Shown here: piece after piece, positions 1 to 5,714 of the stretch
Position numbering within the stretch: position 1 is the first letter of the stretch
Layout: each line of letters opens with the position of its first letter
Assembly: GCA_900759225.1 (NCBI GenBank)
Contig: CAAEUM010000063.1
Coordinates: forward strand, 1-5,714
DNA: 5,714 bases
Source: Lachnospiraceae bacterium
Lineage (GTDB): Bacteria; Bacillota; Clostridia; Lachnospirales; Lachnospiraceae
Direction of reading: 5' to 3'
Position numbers and translations under genes: made by a program
Notes under the pieces: model-generated
Told to the model about the DNA's origin: nothing
Seen by the model: the letters and a program-made list of their open reading frames with translations, nothing else
Databases searched by the model: none

Positions 1-1262
1 CTGTGAGCCATATTAAATCCGGTGACAAGATTATTTTTGCAGACTGGATCGGAGAGCCTCCGGCACTGGTAGACGCGCTGGTTGCACGCTATGAGGAGCT
101 GGAAAATGTGGAGATCATCCACGGCATGAGCCCGGGCCCAAACGAGTATGTAAATGAGAAATATGAGGGACATTTCCATCATACCTCACTGTTTATCGGG
201 CCGAAGTCAAGAGCAGCCTACCATGAAGGACGTGTGGATTACCTTGGAGGCACCAATTTCCACAACTGGCCGGATATGTTTGCAAAGAACCCTGACTTAA
301 ATCCGCACTGGGCATTTATCCAGGTAACACCTCCGAATGAGGACGGAATGTGCAGCTATGGAAATACCTGCTGCTTTACAGAGCCTGCAGCAAGGACGGC
401 TGACCGTATCATTGCACAGGTAAACCCGGATATGCCTTTCTCCTACGGCAAACTGTTTGATCTGTCAAAGGCAGATTATATTGTAGAGGAATCCTCCCCG
501 CTGTATACCATTGGCCGCGCAGAGCCAAACGAGAAGATTCAGAAGATCGCAGATTACTGCGCAAGCCTTGTTGAGGATGGAGCAACCATTCAGCTTGGTA
601 TTGGCGCTCTGCCGGATGCCATTGCAAGAAACCTGATGGATAAGAAGGATCTGGGTGTTCACTCTGAGACCTTTACAGAGGCTATGATGGAGTTGATCCA
701 GGCAGGTGTCATCACAAATAAGAAAAAGACCATCAACCCGGGTGTCTGCGTTGTTGCACAGGTAGCAGGAAGCCTTGAGTTTAACAAGTTTATCGATCAT
801 AATCCAATGGTTGAGCTGCAGCCGGTAGATTACGTAAATGACCCGTACATTATCGGACAGAACTACAAGCAGACCTCTATCAATGCATGTCTGGAAGTAG
901 ACCTGCAGGGCCAGGTAAACTCCGAGACGGTAAACGGACGTCAGTACAGCGGTATCGGCGGACAGCTTGACCATGTGCGCGGCGCTCAGATCAGTGAGGG
1001 CGGAAAATCCATTATCGCATTAAACTCTACTGCAAAGAATGACACAATTTCAAAGATCGTTCCTTACTTTGCACCGGGCAATATTACAACGGTTCCCAGA
1101 TATGATGTGGATTACATTGTTACAGAGTACGGAATTGCGGCTCTGCGTTACAAGACAGTACGCCAGAGGGCAGAGGCTTTAATCTCCATCGCACATCCGA
1201 AGTTCAGGGATGAGCTCCTTGCAAAAGCAAAGGAAATGGGACTCATTCCTCTGAAAGGCTAA
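1..1262 (+). CDS. CoA-transferase, 4-hydroxybutyrate/butyrate (AbfT/Cat) family, 5'-truncated by window edge
   Basis: The product moves CoA between a carboxylate and an acyl-CoA, with a glutamyl-CoA thioester intermediate, in the cytoplasm. Numbering from the GTG at position 3, visible motifs are GEP near 17-19, a glycine loop GIGALPDA (199-206), LGVHSE (217-222), GIGGQLDHVRGA (317-328), TEYG (374-377) and the C-terminal IAHPKFRDEL (396-405). E222 (bases 666-668) is the expected catalytic glutamate of this family. Known AbfT proteins carry about 20 residues before the segment matching IKSGDKIIFA. The GTG is therefore probably an internal valine codon and the real start lies upstream; 419 residues are visible against about 430-440 for the family. 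The HSE motif and the GEP near the N-terminus look closer to 4-hydroxybutyrate CoA-transferase than to butyryl-CoA:acetate CoA-transferase, as judged from memory. The MFS gene starts 12 bases after the TAA stop. The true acyl substrate is unknown; here it is probably the acid carried and activated by the neighbouring genes. Confidence 0.94.
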   Translation, partial: VSHIKSGDKIIFADWIGEPPALVDALVARYEELENVEIIHGMSPGPNEYVNEKYEGHFHHTSLFIGPKSRAAYHEGRVDYLGGTNFHNWPDMFAKNPDLNPHWAFIQVTPPNEDGMCSYGNTCCFTEPAARTADRIIAQVNPDMPFSYGKLFDLSKADYIVEESSPLYTIGRAEPNEKIQKIADYCASLVEDGATIQLGIGALPDAIARNLMDKKDLGVHSETFTEAMMELIQAGVITNKKKTINPGVCVVAQVAGSLEFNKFIDHNPMVELQPVDYVNDPYIIGQNYKQTSINACLEVDLQGQVNSETVNGRQYSGIGGQLDHVRGAQISEGGKSIIALNSTAKNDTISKIVPYFAPGNITTVPRYDVDYIVTEYGIAALRYKTVRQRAEALISIAHPKFRDELLAKAKEMGLIPLKG

Positions 1263-1274
1263 GCCGGGTGCAGC

Positions 1275-2483
1275 ATGGAAGGAAAAAAGATAAAAAACCG
1301 CTGGGCGGTGTTGTTCTGTATTTGCTGCAATACCTTCTGCTTTGGCGGAGCTTATGCATGGAGTGCCTTTTCAGGCAGTCTGGCAGACTTTATGGGCTGG
1401 GATTACGGCAAAGTTACATTAGCCTATTCCATTATGCTTATGACCATTGCAATTATGGGACTGGTAGGCGGTGTGCTGCTGCAGCGTTTCGGCGCAAGAA
1501 AGCTGATGATCGTGGCCGGCATTATGTGGGGGATCGGATGGTTCCTCACAGGCCGGGCTACCAGCCTTGTCATGCTGTACGGCTGCTTTGGGATCATGGC
1601 AGGCTGTGCCTCCGGCTTCGGCTATAACCCCGGTGTTGTGACTGCTGTAAGCTGGTTCCCTGACAAAAAGGGATTTGCCTCCGGAATGGCAGTGGGGATT
1701 TGCGGTATGGCTTCTTTGATCGTAGCTCCTCTGGCAAATTTCCTGCTGACAAAGTTTGATGTAATGACAGCATTCCAGATGATCGGAGGATTTTTCCTTG
1801 TGATCTCTCTGGCAACCTCCTGGTATATTGACGGGCCGCCGGAGGGCTGGAAGCCGGAGGGCTATGAGCCAATGGCAAAGGCTGCAGCCGGAGATGGAAA
1901 GACCTGGAGAGAGGTGTTGAAAGACCCAAGATGCTATCTGTTATGGGCAACCCTTTTATGCGCATCGGTAGCAGGGCTTATGCTGACTGGACATGCCTCC
2001 AAGATCGGACAGGAGGTGGCAGGCATTACTGCAGCCCAGGCAGCGCTTTTGGTAGGTATTATGGCAGTGGCAAACTTTGCGGGCCGTCTGGTACTTGGAA
2101 CTCTGTCGGACAAGGTGGGACGCCATCAGGTGGTGATCGGAGTCATGCTTCTGTGTGCCCTTGATATGGTATTCCTTGCAAATGTATCCTCTTTTGGAGG
2201 GTTTGTGGCAGCCATTGTTATAACCGGTATCTGCTTCGGCGGAACCCTGGCAACCTTCTCGGCTTTGAGCTCTGATACCTTTGGAGCAAAATACAACGGG
2301 ATCAACTACAGTATCATTTTTACAGGCTATGGAATTGCTTCCATTGTAGGCCCCAACATGGCTACCTCCATTAAGGCAAGTACAGGAAGCTACTCCGGTG
2401 CATTTATCTTCGCCGCTGTGTGCAGCCTCATTGCTGCAGCTCTGTGCTTTAGCGCAAAATGCCTGAATAAGAAAATGAACTGA
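1275..2483 (+). CDS. MFS transporter, OFA (oxalate/formate antiporter-like) group
   Basis: This is a 402-residue inner-membrane carrier with about twelve hydrophobic segments: six within residues 8-185, a polar central loop at about 186-218, and six within 219-395. MFS signature loops are visible as GGVLLQRFGARK (65-76) between helices 2 and 3, and GRLVLGTLSDKVGR (270-283) between helices 8 and 9. The central-loop segment GPPEGWKPEGYEP (187-199) and the SWFPDKKGFASGMAVG stretch (126-141) are typical of OFA-group carriers, which move small carboxylates such as oxalate, formate, lactate or pyruvate. The helix 11 segment NYSIIFTGYGIASIVGP (344-360) has no lysine where I recall OxlT carrying its oxalate-binding Lys, so oxalate itself is a doubtful substrate. 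The ATG at 1275 lacks a recognisable Shine-Dalgarno sequence and sits 12 bases after the previous stop, which suggests translational coupling. In context it probably imports the pathway's acid or exports its product. Confidence 0.92.
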   Translation: MEGKKIKNRWAVLFCICCNTFCFGGAYAWSAFSGSLADFMGWDYGKVTLAYSIMLMTIAIMGLVGGVLLQRFGARKLMIVAGIMWGIGWFLTGRATSLVMLYGCFGIMAGCASGFGYNPGVVTAVSWFPDKKGFASGMAVGICGMASLIVAPLANFLLTKFDVMTAFQMIGGFFLVISLATSWYIDGPPEGWKPEGYEPMAKAAAGDGKTWREVLKDPRCYLLWATLLCASVAGLMLTGHASKIGQEVAGITAAQAALLVGIMAVANFAGRLVLGTLSDKVGRHQVVIGVMLLCALDMVFLANVSSFGGFVAAIVITGICFGGTLATFSALSSDTFGAKYNGINYSIIFTGYGIASIVGPNMATSIKASTGSYSGAFIFAAVCSLIAAALCFSAKCLNKKMN

Positions 2484-2493
2484 TTGGACAAAA

Positions 2494-2499
2494 AAGGAG
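2494..2499 (+). promoter_or_regulatory. Ribosome binding site of the GntP-family permease
   Basis: AAGGAG lies nine bases before the ATG at 2509 and fixes that start. It fills most of the 25-base gap after the MFS stop codon. The gap holds no room for a promoter plus leader and shows no hairpin. Confidence 0.85.
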
Positions 2500-2508
2500 A
2501 TAATAGGT

Positions 2509-3798
2509 ATGTTAAGTGTATTAGCGATTGTGATTCCTTTACTGCTTCTTGTATTTCTGATCTGGAAGCGGGTAAACATTGCAGTTTCTGCAATTCTTTG
2601 TACCGGCCTGATGGCAGTGATGTCAGGGCTTAATGTGTACGACTGCCTGACAAATGATTACATGGAAGCATTTGTAGGGTATATTAAGAGCTACTGGCCG
2701 CTGATCTTCCTTGGCGCAAGCTTTGGCAAAGCAATGCAGCTTGGCGGCGGCGCAGAGGATCTTGCAAATCTGCTTACCTCGAAGCTGGGTACAAAGTACA
2801 CCATTGCAGTACTCTGTGTTACAACTCTGGTACTGGCATACGGCGGTGTATCCTGCTATGTAATCGTATTTGTTATGTATCCGATCGCTCTGAATATGTT
2901 TAAAAAGGCAGACCTGCCAAGACATCTGATCCCTGCTATCGTAGCAGCAGGTGCATTTACGGCAGTTAATATCGGACCCGGTTCCCCGTCCGTTGTAAAT
3001 AACATTCCGGTTAAGTACCTGGGAACCTCCGCTACTGTATTGCCTCTGTATTCTGCAATTATTGCAGGTTCATTTTTCCTGCTGGCAATGTTCTACTGCA
3101 TGTGGCAGGAGAAGGTTGCAAGAAAGAAAGGCGAGCATTTCAGCGTTGATGCAGAAACTGCAAAGATGATGGAAGAGTATGAGAAGAAAGAGCATGGAAA
3201 CGGCTATATTGCATTTATTCCTCTGGCACTGGTTGTTATCCCGCTGTTCTTCGGTGTTGATGTACTCTATACCCTGTTAATGGGATGGATTGCCATTGCA
3301 ATTTTATACTGGAACAAGATTGACAATAAGATTGAAATTTTAAACTGCGGCGTTTCTGATGCCATGGGCGCGATCGTAGCTACTTCTGCAGTTGTTGGTT
3401 TCGGCGGTGTTGCAAAGCTGACAGCCGGATATACCACCATGGTAGAAGTTGCAACCAGCATGGGCGGTTCACCATTAGTGTCCTTCTCACTTGGTACAGC
3501 CCTGTTATCCGGTGCCTGCGGTTCCGGTTCCGGCGGCCTTACACTGGCTCTGGAAACACTGGCTCCAAGATACCTGGAAATGGGCGTAAACCCGGGTGTA
3601 CTTCACAAGATCGCATCCTGTGCATGTATTACACTGGACTCCCTGCCACATAACGGCGTTATGGTTACTGTGCTTGCATGCTGCGGCCTTACTCATAAGG
3701 AAGGCTACAAGCATCTGTTTGCAATTACGGTTGTGGGCTCTATTATCATATTGATTGAGGCGATCATACTGGCAAGTATTATGTACCCGATTGGGTAG
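2509..3798 (+). CDS. GntP-family permease (proton- or sodium-coupled carboxylate symporter)
   Basis: This 429-residue integral membrane protein is of the size expected for the gluconate/3-hydroxybutyrate permease (GntP) family. Hydrophobic segments cover roughly 1-20, 22-42, 60-80, 97-128, 139-157, 175-200, 231-269, 285-305, 321-350, 365-392 and 404-427, with one charged cytoplasmic-looking stretch at about 200-230. Family-like signatures are LAYGGVSCYVIVF (109-121), LIPAIVAAGAFTAVNIGPGS (140-159), continuing to NNIP (164-167), and the glycine-rich GACGSGSGGLTLALE (335-349). The PGSPSVVNNIP part (157-167) corresponds to the PGTP..QNAIP signature I recall from GntP-type carriers. Family members carry gluconate and short hydroxy-acids; some in Bacillus sit beside CoA-transferase genes for ketone-body use. 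Here it lies between two CoA-activating enzymes, so a short or aromatic carboxylate is the likely cargo. The exact substrate and coupling ion cannot be read from the sequence. Confidence 0.9.
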   Translation: MLSVLAIVIPLLLLVFLIWKRVNIAVSAILCTGLMAVMSGLNVYDCLTNDYMEAFVGYIKSYWPLIFLGASFGKAMQLGGGAEDLANLLTSKLGTKYTIAVLCVTTLVLAYGGVSCYVIVFVMYPIALNMFKKADLPRHLIPAIVAAGAFTAVNIGPGSPSVVNNIPVKYLGTSATVLPLYSAIIAGSFFLLAMFYCMWQEKVARKKGEHFSVDAETAKMMEEYEKKEHGNGYIAFIPLALVVIPLFFGVDVLYTLLMGWIAIAILYWNKIDNKIEILNCGVSDAMGAIVATSAVVGFGGVAKLTAGYTTMVEVATSMGGSPLVSFSLGTALLSGACGSGSGGLTLALETLAPRYLEMGVNPGVLHKIASCACITLDSLPHNGVMVTVLACCGLTHKEGYKHLFAITVVGSIIILIEAIILASIMYPIG

Positions 3799-3804
3799 CA
3801 AAAC

Positions 3805-3810
3805 AGGTGA
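3805..3810 (+). promoter_or_regulatory. Weak ribosome binding site of the acyl-CoA synthetase; bears on start choice
   Basis: AGGTGA lies three bases before the ATG at 3814 and six bases before the next in-frame ATG at 3817. By spacing the second ATG is the better start, which would shorten the protein by one residue. A third ATG at 3810 is out of frame and stops within eight codons. Confidence 0.5.
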
Positions 3811-3813
3811 TGC

Positions 3814-5487
3814 ATGATGAAAGGAACAGTTGAGGACCGGCAGAAGGAGCTTGGCCAGCTTTATCCCTCCTGGGAGAAAAAGACCATATGGAAATTTTTT
3901 GAGGCTACAGCAGGGCGCTGCCCTGAGAATGATTTTATTGTGGCTCAGGGAAGGGAGCCTGTAAGCTACAGGCAGGCTGAGAAAGAAATTCAGGCAGTAG
4001 CAAGAGGGCTTCTGGCGGCCGGCGTAAGGCCGGGATGCCATGTGGCAATGCAGATTGAAAACTGCCCGGAGCAGGCCTTTGTGGCCCTGGCCTTGAACGC
4101 CATCCGGGCGGTAAAGGTCCCGGTAAATATTTCCCTGTCAGCCAGGGAGCTGGGCTTTGTGCTCAGTCAGTCGGAATCGGAATTCCTCGTTACGGGCTGT
4201 ACCATTAAGCTGAAGCAGGGGGAGACCGGTGTAAAAAAAATAATCACACTGCCTGGGGCGCAGTGTGATACAGACCTTCCCATAACCGGCTGGGAGGATT
4301 TCCTTGCAGCCGGGGAAGGCTTTGAGCTTTCTGAAAGTGAGGATGAGGCTTACGCAGATGAGCCCTCAGACATTATTTATACTTCAGGAAGCACAAAGGC
4401 CCCGAAAGGGGTTGTTCTTACCCATGATATGCTGATGCGCAGCGCCTTTGCAAGCTGTATGAACAGAGGCTTTGAGATTGGGCGCAGGGTGTTTGTGCCT
4501 CTTCCCATGTTCCATGTTTATGGTTATGTGGAGGGGATGCTGGCAGCGATTTTAGTTGGCGGAGCTGTCCTTTTGAAAAAGGGCAAATTCCAGGCAGAGC
4601 CGGTGCTTGATTTTATGGAGGAAAGCGGGGCAAATGATATTTTAAGCGTTCCTTCCCAGATGATGGCACTGATCAGCAGCTTAAAGGAGCATCCGAGAAA
4701 ATTAAGCGCGCTCCATGCAGTATATTGTTCGGCTGCTGTATGCCCGGCATGGGTATGGCCTGCGATCCGCGAGCATCTTGGGGTGTCGGATCTGATTACA
4801 GGCTATGGCATGACAGAGGTCTGCGGCGCTTCCATGCAGACGGCACCAACAGATGGGGATGATATTCTTGAAACCCGGGTTGGAAGGCTGCTTCCCGGCG
4901 GCTGCAGCGGCTTAAAAGAGTGGGATGGGCATCAGATTTCTTACCGCGTGGTAGATCAGAAAACCGGTGAGGACTGTCCTGTTGGTACGATCGGGGAGTT
5001 GTGGTGTAAGGGCCTGGTGGTGACAAAAGGTTACTTTAACCGGCCTGAGGCCAACAAGCGTGTACTGACTGTGGATGGCTGGTTTAAAACCGGTGACTGC
5101 GGACGTTTTGATGAAAACGGATATCTGATCCTGGCAGGTCGCGTGGATGATATGTATAAAATAAACGGTGAAAATGTTTCTCCTAAATTCCTTGAGGATG
5201 TAATGGGAAACTGCCCCCAGATAAGCAGCGCTGCTGTGGTGGGTATTCCTGATGAGAAGCATGGTTATGTGGGAGCAGCTTTTATTGAGCTTTATGAGGA
5301 CACAACCGGAAACAGGCAGCTTGCGGAGGAATACTGCAGGGCCCATCTGGCAAGGTTTCAGGTTCCCAAATATTTTATTTACATGAAAGATCAGGACTGG
5401 CCCCGGACTTCCACTGGGAAGGTCCAGAAATTCCGCTTAAAGGAAATGGCGGTGGGCGCAGTGCAGAGCAGTTTGGTATCAGTGTAA
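3814..5487 (+). CDS. AMP-forming acyl-CoA synthetase (ANL superfamily, carboxylate-CoA ligase)
   Basis: The enzyme activates a carboxylate with ATP to an acyl-adenylate and then transfers it to CoA, in the cytoplasm. The 557 residues show the full set of family motifs: A3 P-loop YTSGSTKAPKGV (189-200), PLPMFHVYG (229-237), A5 GYGMTE (330-335), A7 GWFKTGD (422-428), A8 hinge GRVDDMYKINGENVSP (442-457) and A10 RTSTGKVQKFRLKE (531-544), with K536 the expected adenylation lysine. Both the large N-terminal domain and the small C-terminal lid domain are complete. Residue 195 is lysine where the P-loop usually has glycine or serine. The layout resembles short/medium-chain, carnitine/crotonobetaine or hydroxycinnamate CoA ligases, and the substrate cannot be chosen by eye. 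By eye, codon choice is less biased than in the CoA-transferase and GntP genes, with several AGG arginine codons, and the ribosome binding site is weak. Both fit modest expression, as expected for a priming enzyme. Confidence 0.93.
   Translation: MMKGTVEDRQKELGQLYPSWEKKTIWKFFEATAGRCPENDFIVAQGREPVSYRQAEKEIQAVARGLLAAGVRPGCHVAMQIENCPEQAFVALALNAIRAVKVPVNISLSARELGFVLSQSESEFLVTGCTIKLKQGETGVKKIITLPGAQCDTDLPITGWEDFLAAGEGFELSESEDEAYADEPSDIIYTSGSTKAPKGVVLTHDMLMRSAFASCMNRGFEIGRRVFVPLPMFHVYGYVEGMLAAILVGGAVLLKKGKFQAEPVLDFMEESGANDILSVPSQMMALISSLKEHPRKLSALHAVYCSAAVCPAWVWPAIREHLGVSDLITGYGMTEVCGASMQTAPTDGDDILETRVGRLLPGGCSGLKEWDGHQISYRVVDQKTGEDCPVGTIGELWCKGLVVTKGYFNRPEANKRVLTVDGWFKTGDCGRFDENGYLILAGRVDDMYKINGENVSPKFLEDVMGNCPQISSAAVVGIPDEKHGYVGAAFIELYEDTTGNRQLAEEYCRAHLARFQVPKYFIYMKDQDWPRTSTGKVQKFRLKEMAVGAVQSSLVSV
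4233..4269 (-). terminator. Putative intrinsic terminator on the minus strand, inside the acyl-CoA synthetase gene
   Basis: Bases 4243-4252 (ATCACACTGC) pair perfectly with 4260-4269 (GCAGTGTGAT) around a 7-base loop. An A8 run occupies 4233-4240. Read on the minus strand this is a 10-bp stem, two bases (TA), then eight Ts, which is the form of a factor-independent terminator. On the + strand no T-run follows the stem, so sense transcription should not stop here. The hairpin encodes residues 144-152, a variable linker of the enzyme, so the structure could have been tolerated or selected. A chance origin is possible. Confidence 0.4.
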
Positions 5488-5500
5488 TATAGCATATAAC

Positions 5501-5507
5501 AGGAGGT
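5501..5507 (+). promoter_or_regulatory. Strong ribosome binding site of the acyl-CoA dehydrogenase
   Basis: AGGAGGT matches the 16S rRNA anti-Shine-Dalgarno sequence in full and lies seven bases before the ATG at 5515, fixing that start. It is by far the strongest site in the window and suggests that the dehydrogenase is made in larger amounts than the synthetase. Confidence 0.9.
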
Positions 5508-5514
5508 ATTTTTT

Positions 5515-5714
5515 ATGAACAAGTATAATTTAACAGAAGATCAGTTAAGTATTCAGGAAATGGCGAAAAAATTCTCAGATGAGGTAGTTGCAGCAACCGT
5601 TACAGATCTGGATCGCAGACATGCATTCCCAGAGGAAGAAGTAAGACAGTGTGCAGAGATGGGCTTCCTTGGCGTATGTGTACCGGAGGAGTACGGCGGG
5701 GCTGGAATGGACCA
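5515..5714 (+). CDS. Acyl-CoA dehydrogenase family protein, N-terminal part only (cut by window edge)
   Basis: Only 66 codons are visible. They begin MNKYNLTEDQLSIQEMAKKF and, near residues 48-65, reach the EMGFLGVCVPEEYGGAGM segment. This matches the N-terminal helical domain of FAD-dependent acyl-CoA dehydrogenases: the opening 'LTEDQ..I...A..F', the middle 'FPEEEVRQCAEMG', and the hallmark 'G.PEEYGGAGMD'-like stretch. The flavin and substrate sites and the catalytic glutamate lie beyond the window. Such enzymes either oxidise an acyl-CoA or, in anaerobes and paired with Etf, reduce an enoyl-CoA. The gene starts 27 bases after the synthetase stop, with no terminator between, and so belongs to the same operon. 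A role as reductase of the imported acid's enoyl-CoA is an inference from context. It could also be an oxidative beta-oxidation enzyme. Confidence 0.9.
   Translation, partial: MNKYNLTEDQLSIQEMAKKFSDEVVAATVTDLDRRHAFPEEEVRQCAEMGFLGVCVPEEYGGAGMD

Noticed and set aside
3..5. GTG at position 3 as the true start of the CoA-transferase
   Set aside because: Known AbfT-family proteins have about 20 more residues before this point, and no upstream sequence is available to show a ribosome binding site. It fits an internal valine (Ala-Val-Ser-His-Ile type context).
465..974. Minus-strand open frame of 169 codons
   Set aside because: It is antisense to the conserved core of the CoA-transferase, with no recognisable domain; it reflects the codon pattern of the sense gene.
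1268..1627. Open frame of 119 codons starting with GTG, overlapping the MFS gene
   Set aside because: It is a different frame of the MFS coding sequence, gives an arginine/cysteine-rich low-quality protein and matches no family I recognise.
1275..2483. Oxalate catabolism as the purpose of the locus, from the OFA-type carrier
   Set aside because: No oxalyl-CoA decarboxylase or formyl-CoA transferase is present, the CoA-transferase is of a different family, and the carrier appears to lack the oxalate-binding lysine.
1956..2579. Minus-strand open frame of 207 codons spanning the MFS/GntP junction
   Set aside because: Its translation is rich in Cys, Ser and His with no membrane segments or motifs, and it is antisense to two well-supported genes.
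3505..4041. Minus-strand open frame of 178 codons spanning the GntP/synthetase junction
   Set aside because: No family motif is visible, and it is antisense to conserved parts of both genes.
5473..5500. Promoter-like TTGGTA, 16-base spacer, TATAAC before the acyl-CoA dehydrogenase
   Set aside because: Transcription would start at about 5506-5507, within or after the AGGAGGT ribosome binding site, leaving the message without it. A chance match in an AT-rich gap is more likely.
3814..5714. Carnitine/crotonobetaine (cai-type) pathway
   Set aside because: A ligase plus acyl-CoA dehydrogenase would fit, but there is no BCCT-type betaine carrier or CaiB-type (class III) CoA-transferase; both carriers here belong to families that move anionic carboxylates.

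Overview
The window reads as a piece of an anaerobic Firmicutes chromosome, most likely a Clostridia/Lachnospiraceae-type gut or sediment fermenter. The grounds are a Clostridium-like class I CoA-transferase, AGGAGG-type ribosome binding sites, moderate G+C, very short intergenic gaps, and a gene set built around CoA thioesters. This placement is an inference; no rRNA or other marker gene is present.

All five genes lie on the + strand, and the gaps between them are only 12 to 27 bases. No terminator reads in the + direction between them, so they look like one operon that runs off both ends of the window. In order: (1) a CoA-transferase of the 4-hydroxybutyrate/butyrate (AbfT/Cat) family, missing its extreme N-terminus (1-1262); (2) an MFS transporter of the oxalate/formate-antiporter-like (OFA) group (1275-2483); (3) a GntP-family carboxylate permease (2509-3798); (4) an AMP-forming acyl-CoA synthetase (3814-5487); (5) the first 66 residues of an acyl-CoA dehydrogenase family protein (5515 to the window edge). 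No RNA gene, mobile element, CRISPR array or long intergenic region is present.

Together the genes describe uptake and CoA-dependent redox conversion of an organic acid. The synthetase can prime the pathway by spending ATP. The CoA-transferase can then pass CoA from the product back to fresh substrate, and the acyl-CoA dehydrogenase-type flavoprotein would reduce an enoyl-CoA or oxidise an acyl-CoA. The order CoA-transferase, acyl-CoA synthetase, acyl-CoA dehydrogenase is the same functional set as the caffeate-respiration (car) operon of Acetobacterium woodii, here with two unrelated carboxylate transporters placed between the first two enzymes. This comparison rests on gene content and order, not on an alignment. 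The substrate cannot be read from the sequence. The clearest test is whether etfB/etfA genes follow immediately downstream.

Two smaller features stand out inside the synthetase gene. One is a perfect 10-bp stem-loop next to an A8 tract, which reads as an intrinsic terminator on the minus strand. The other is a lysine at a normally small position of the ATP-binding P-loop.
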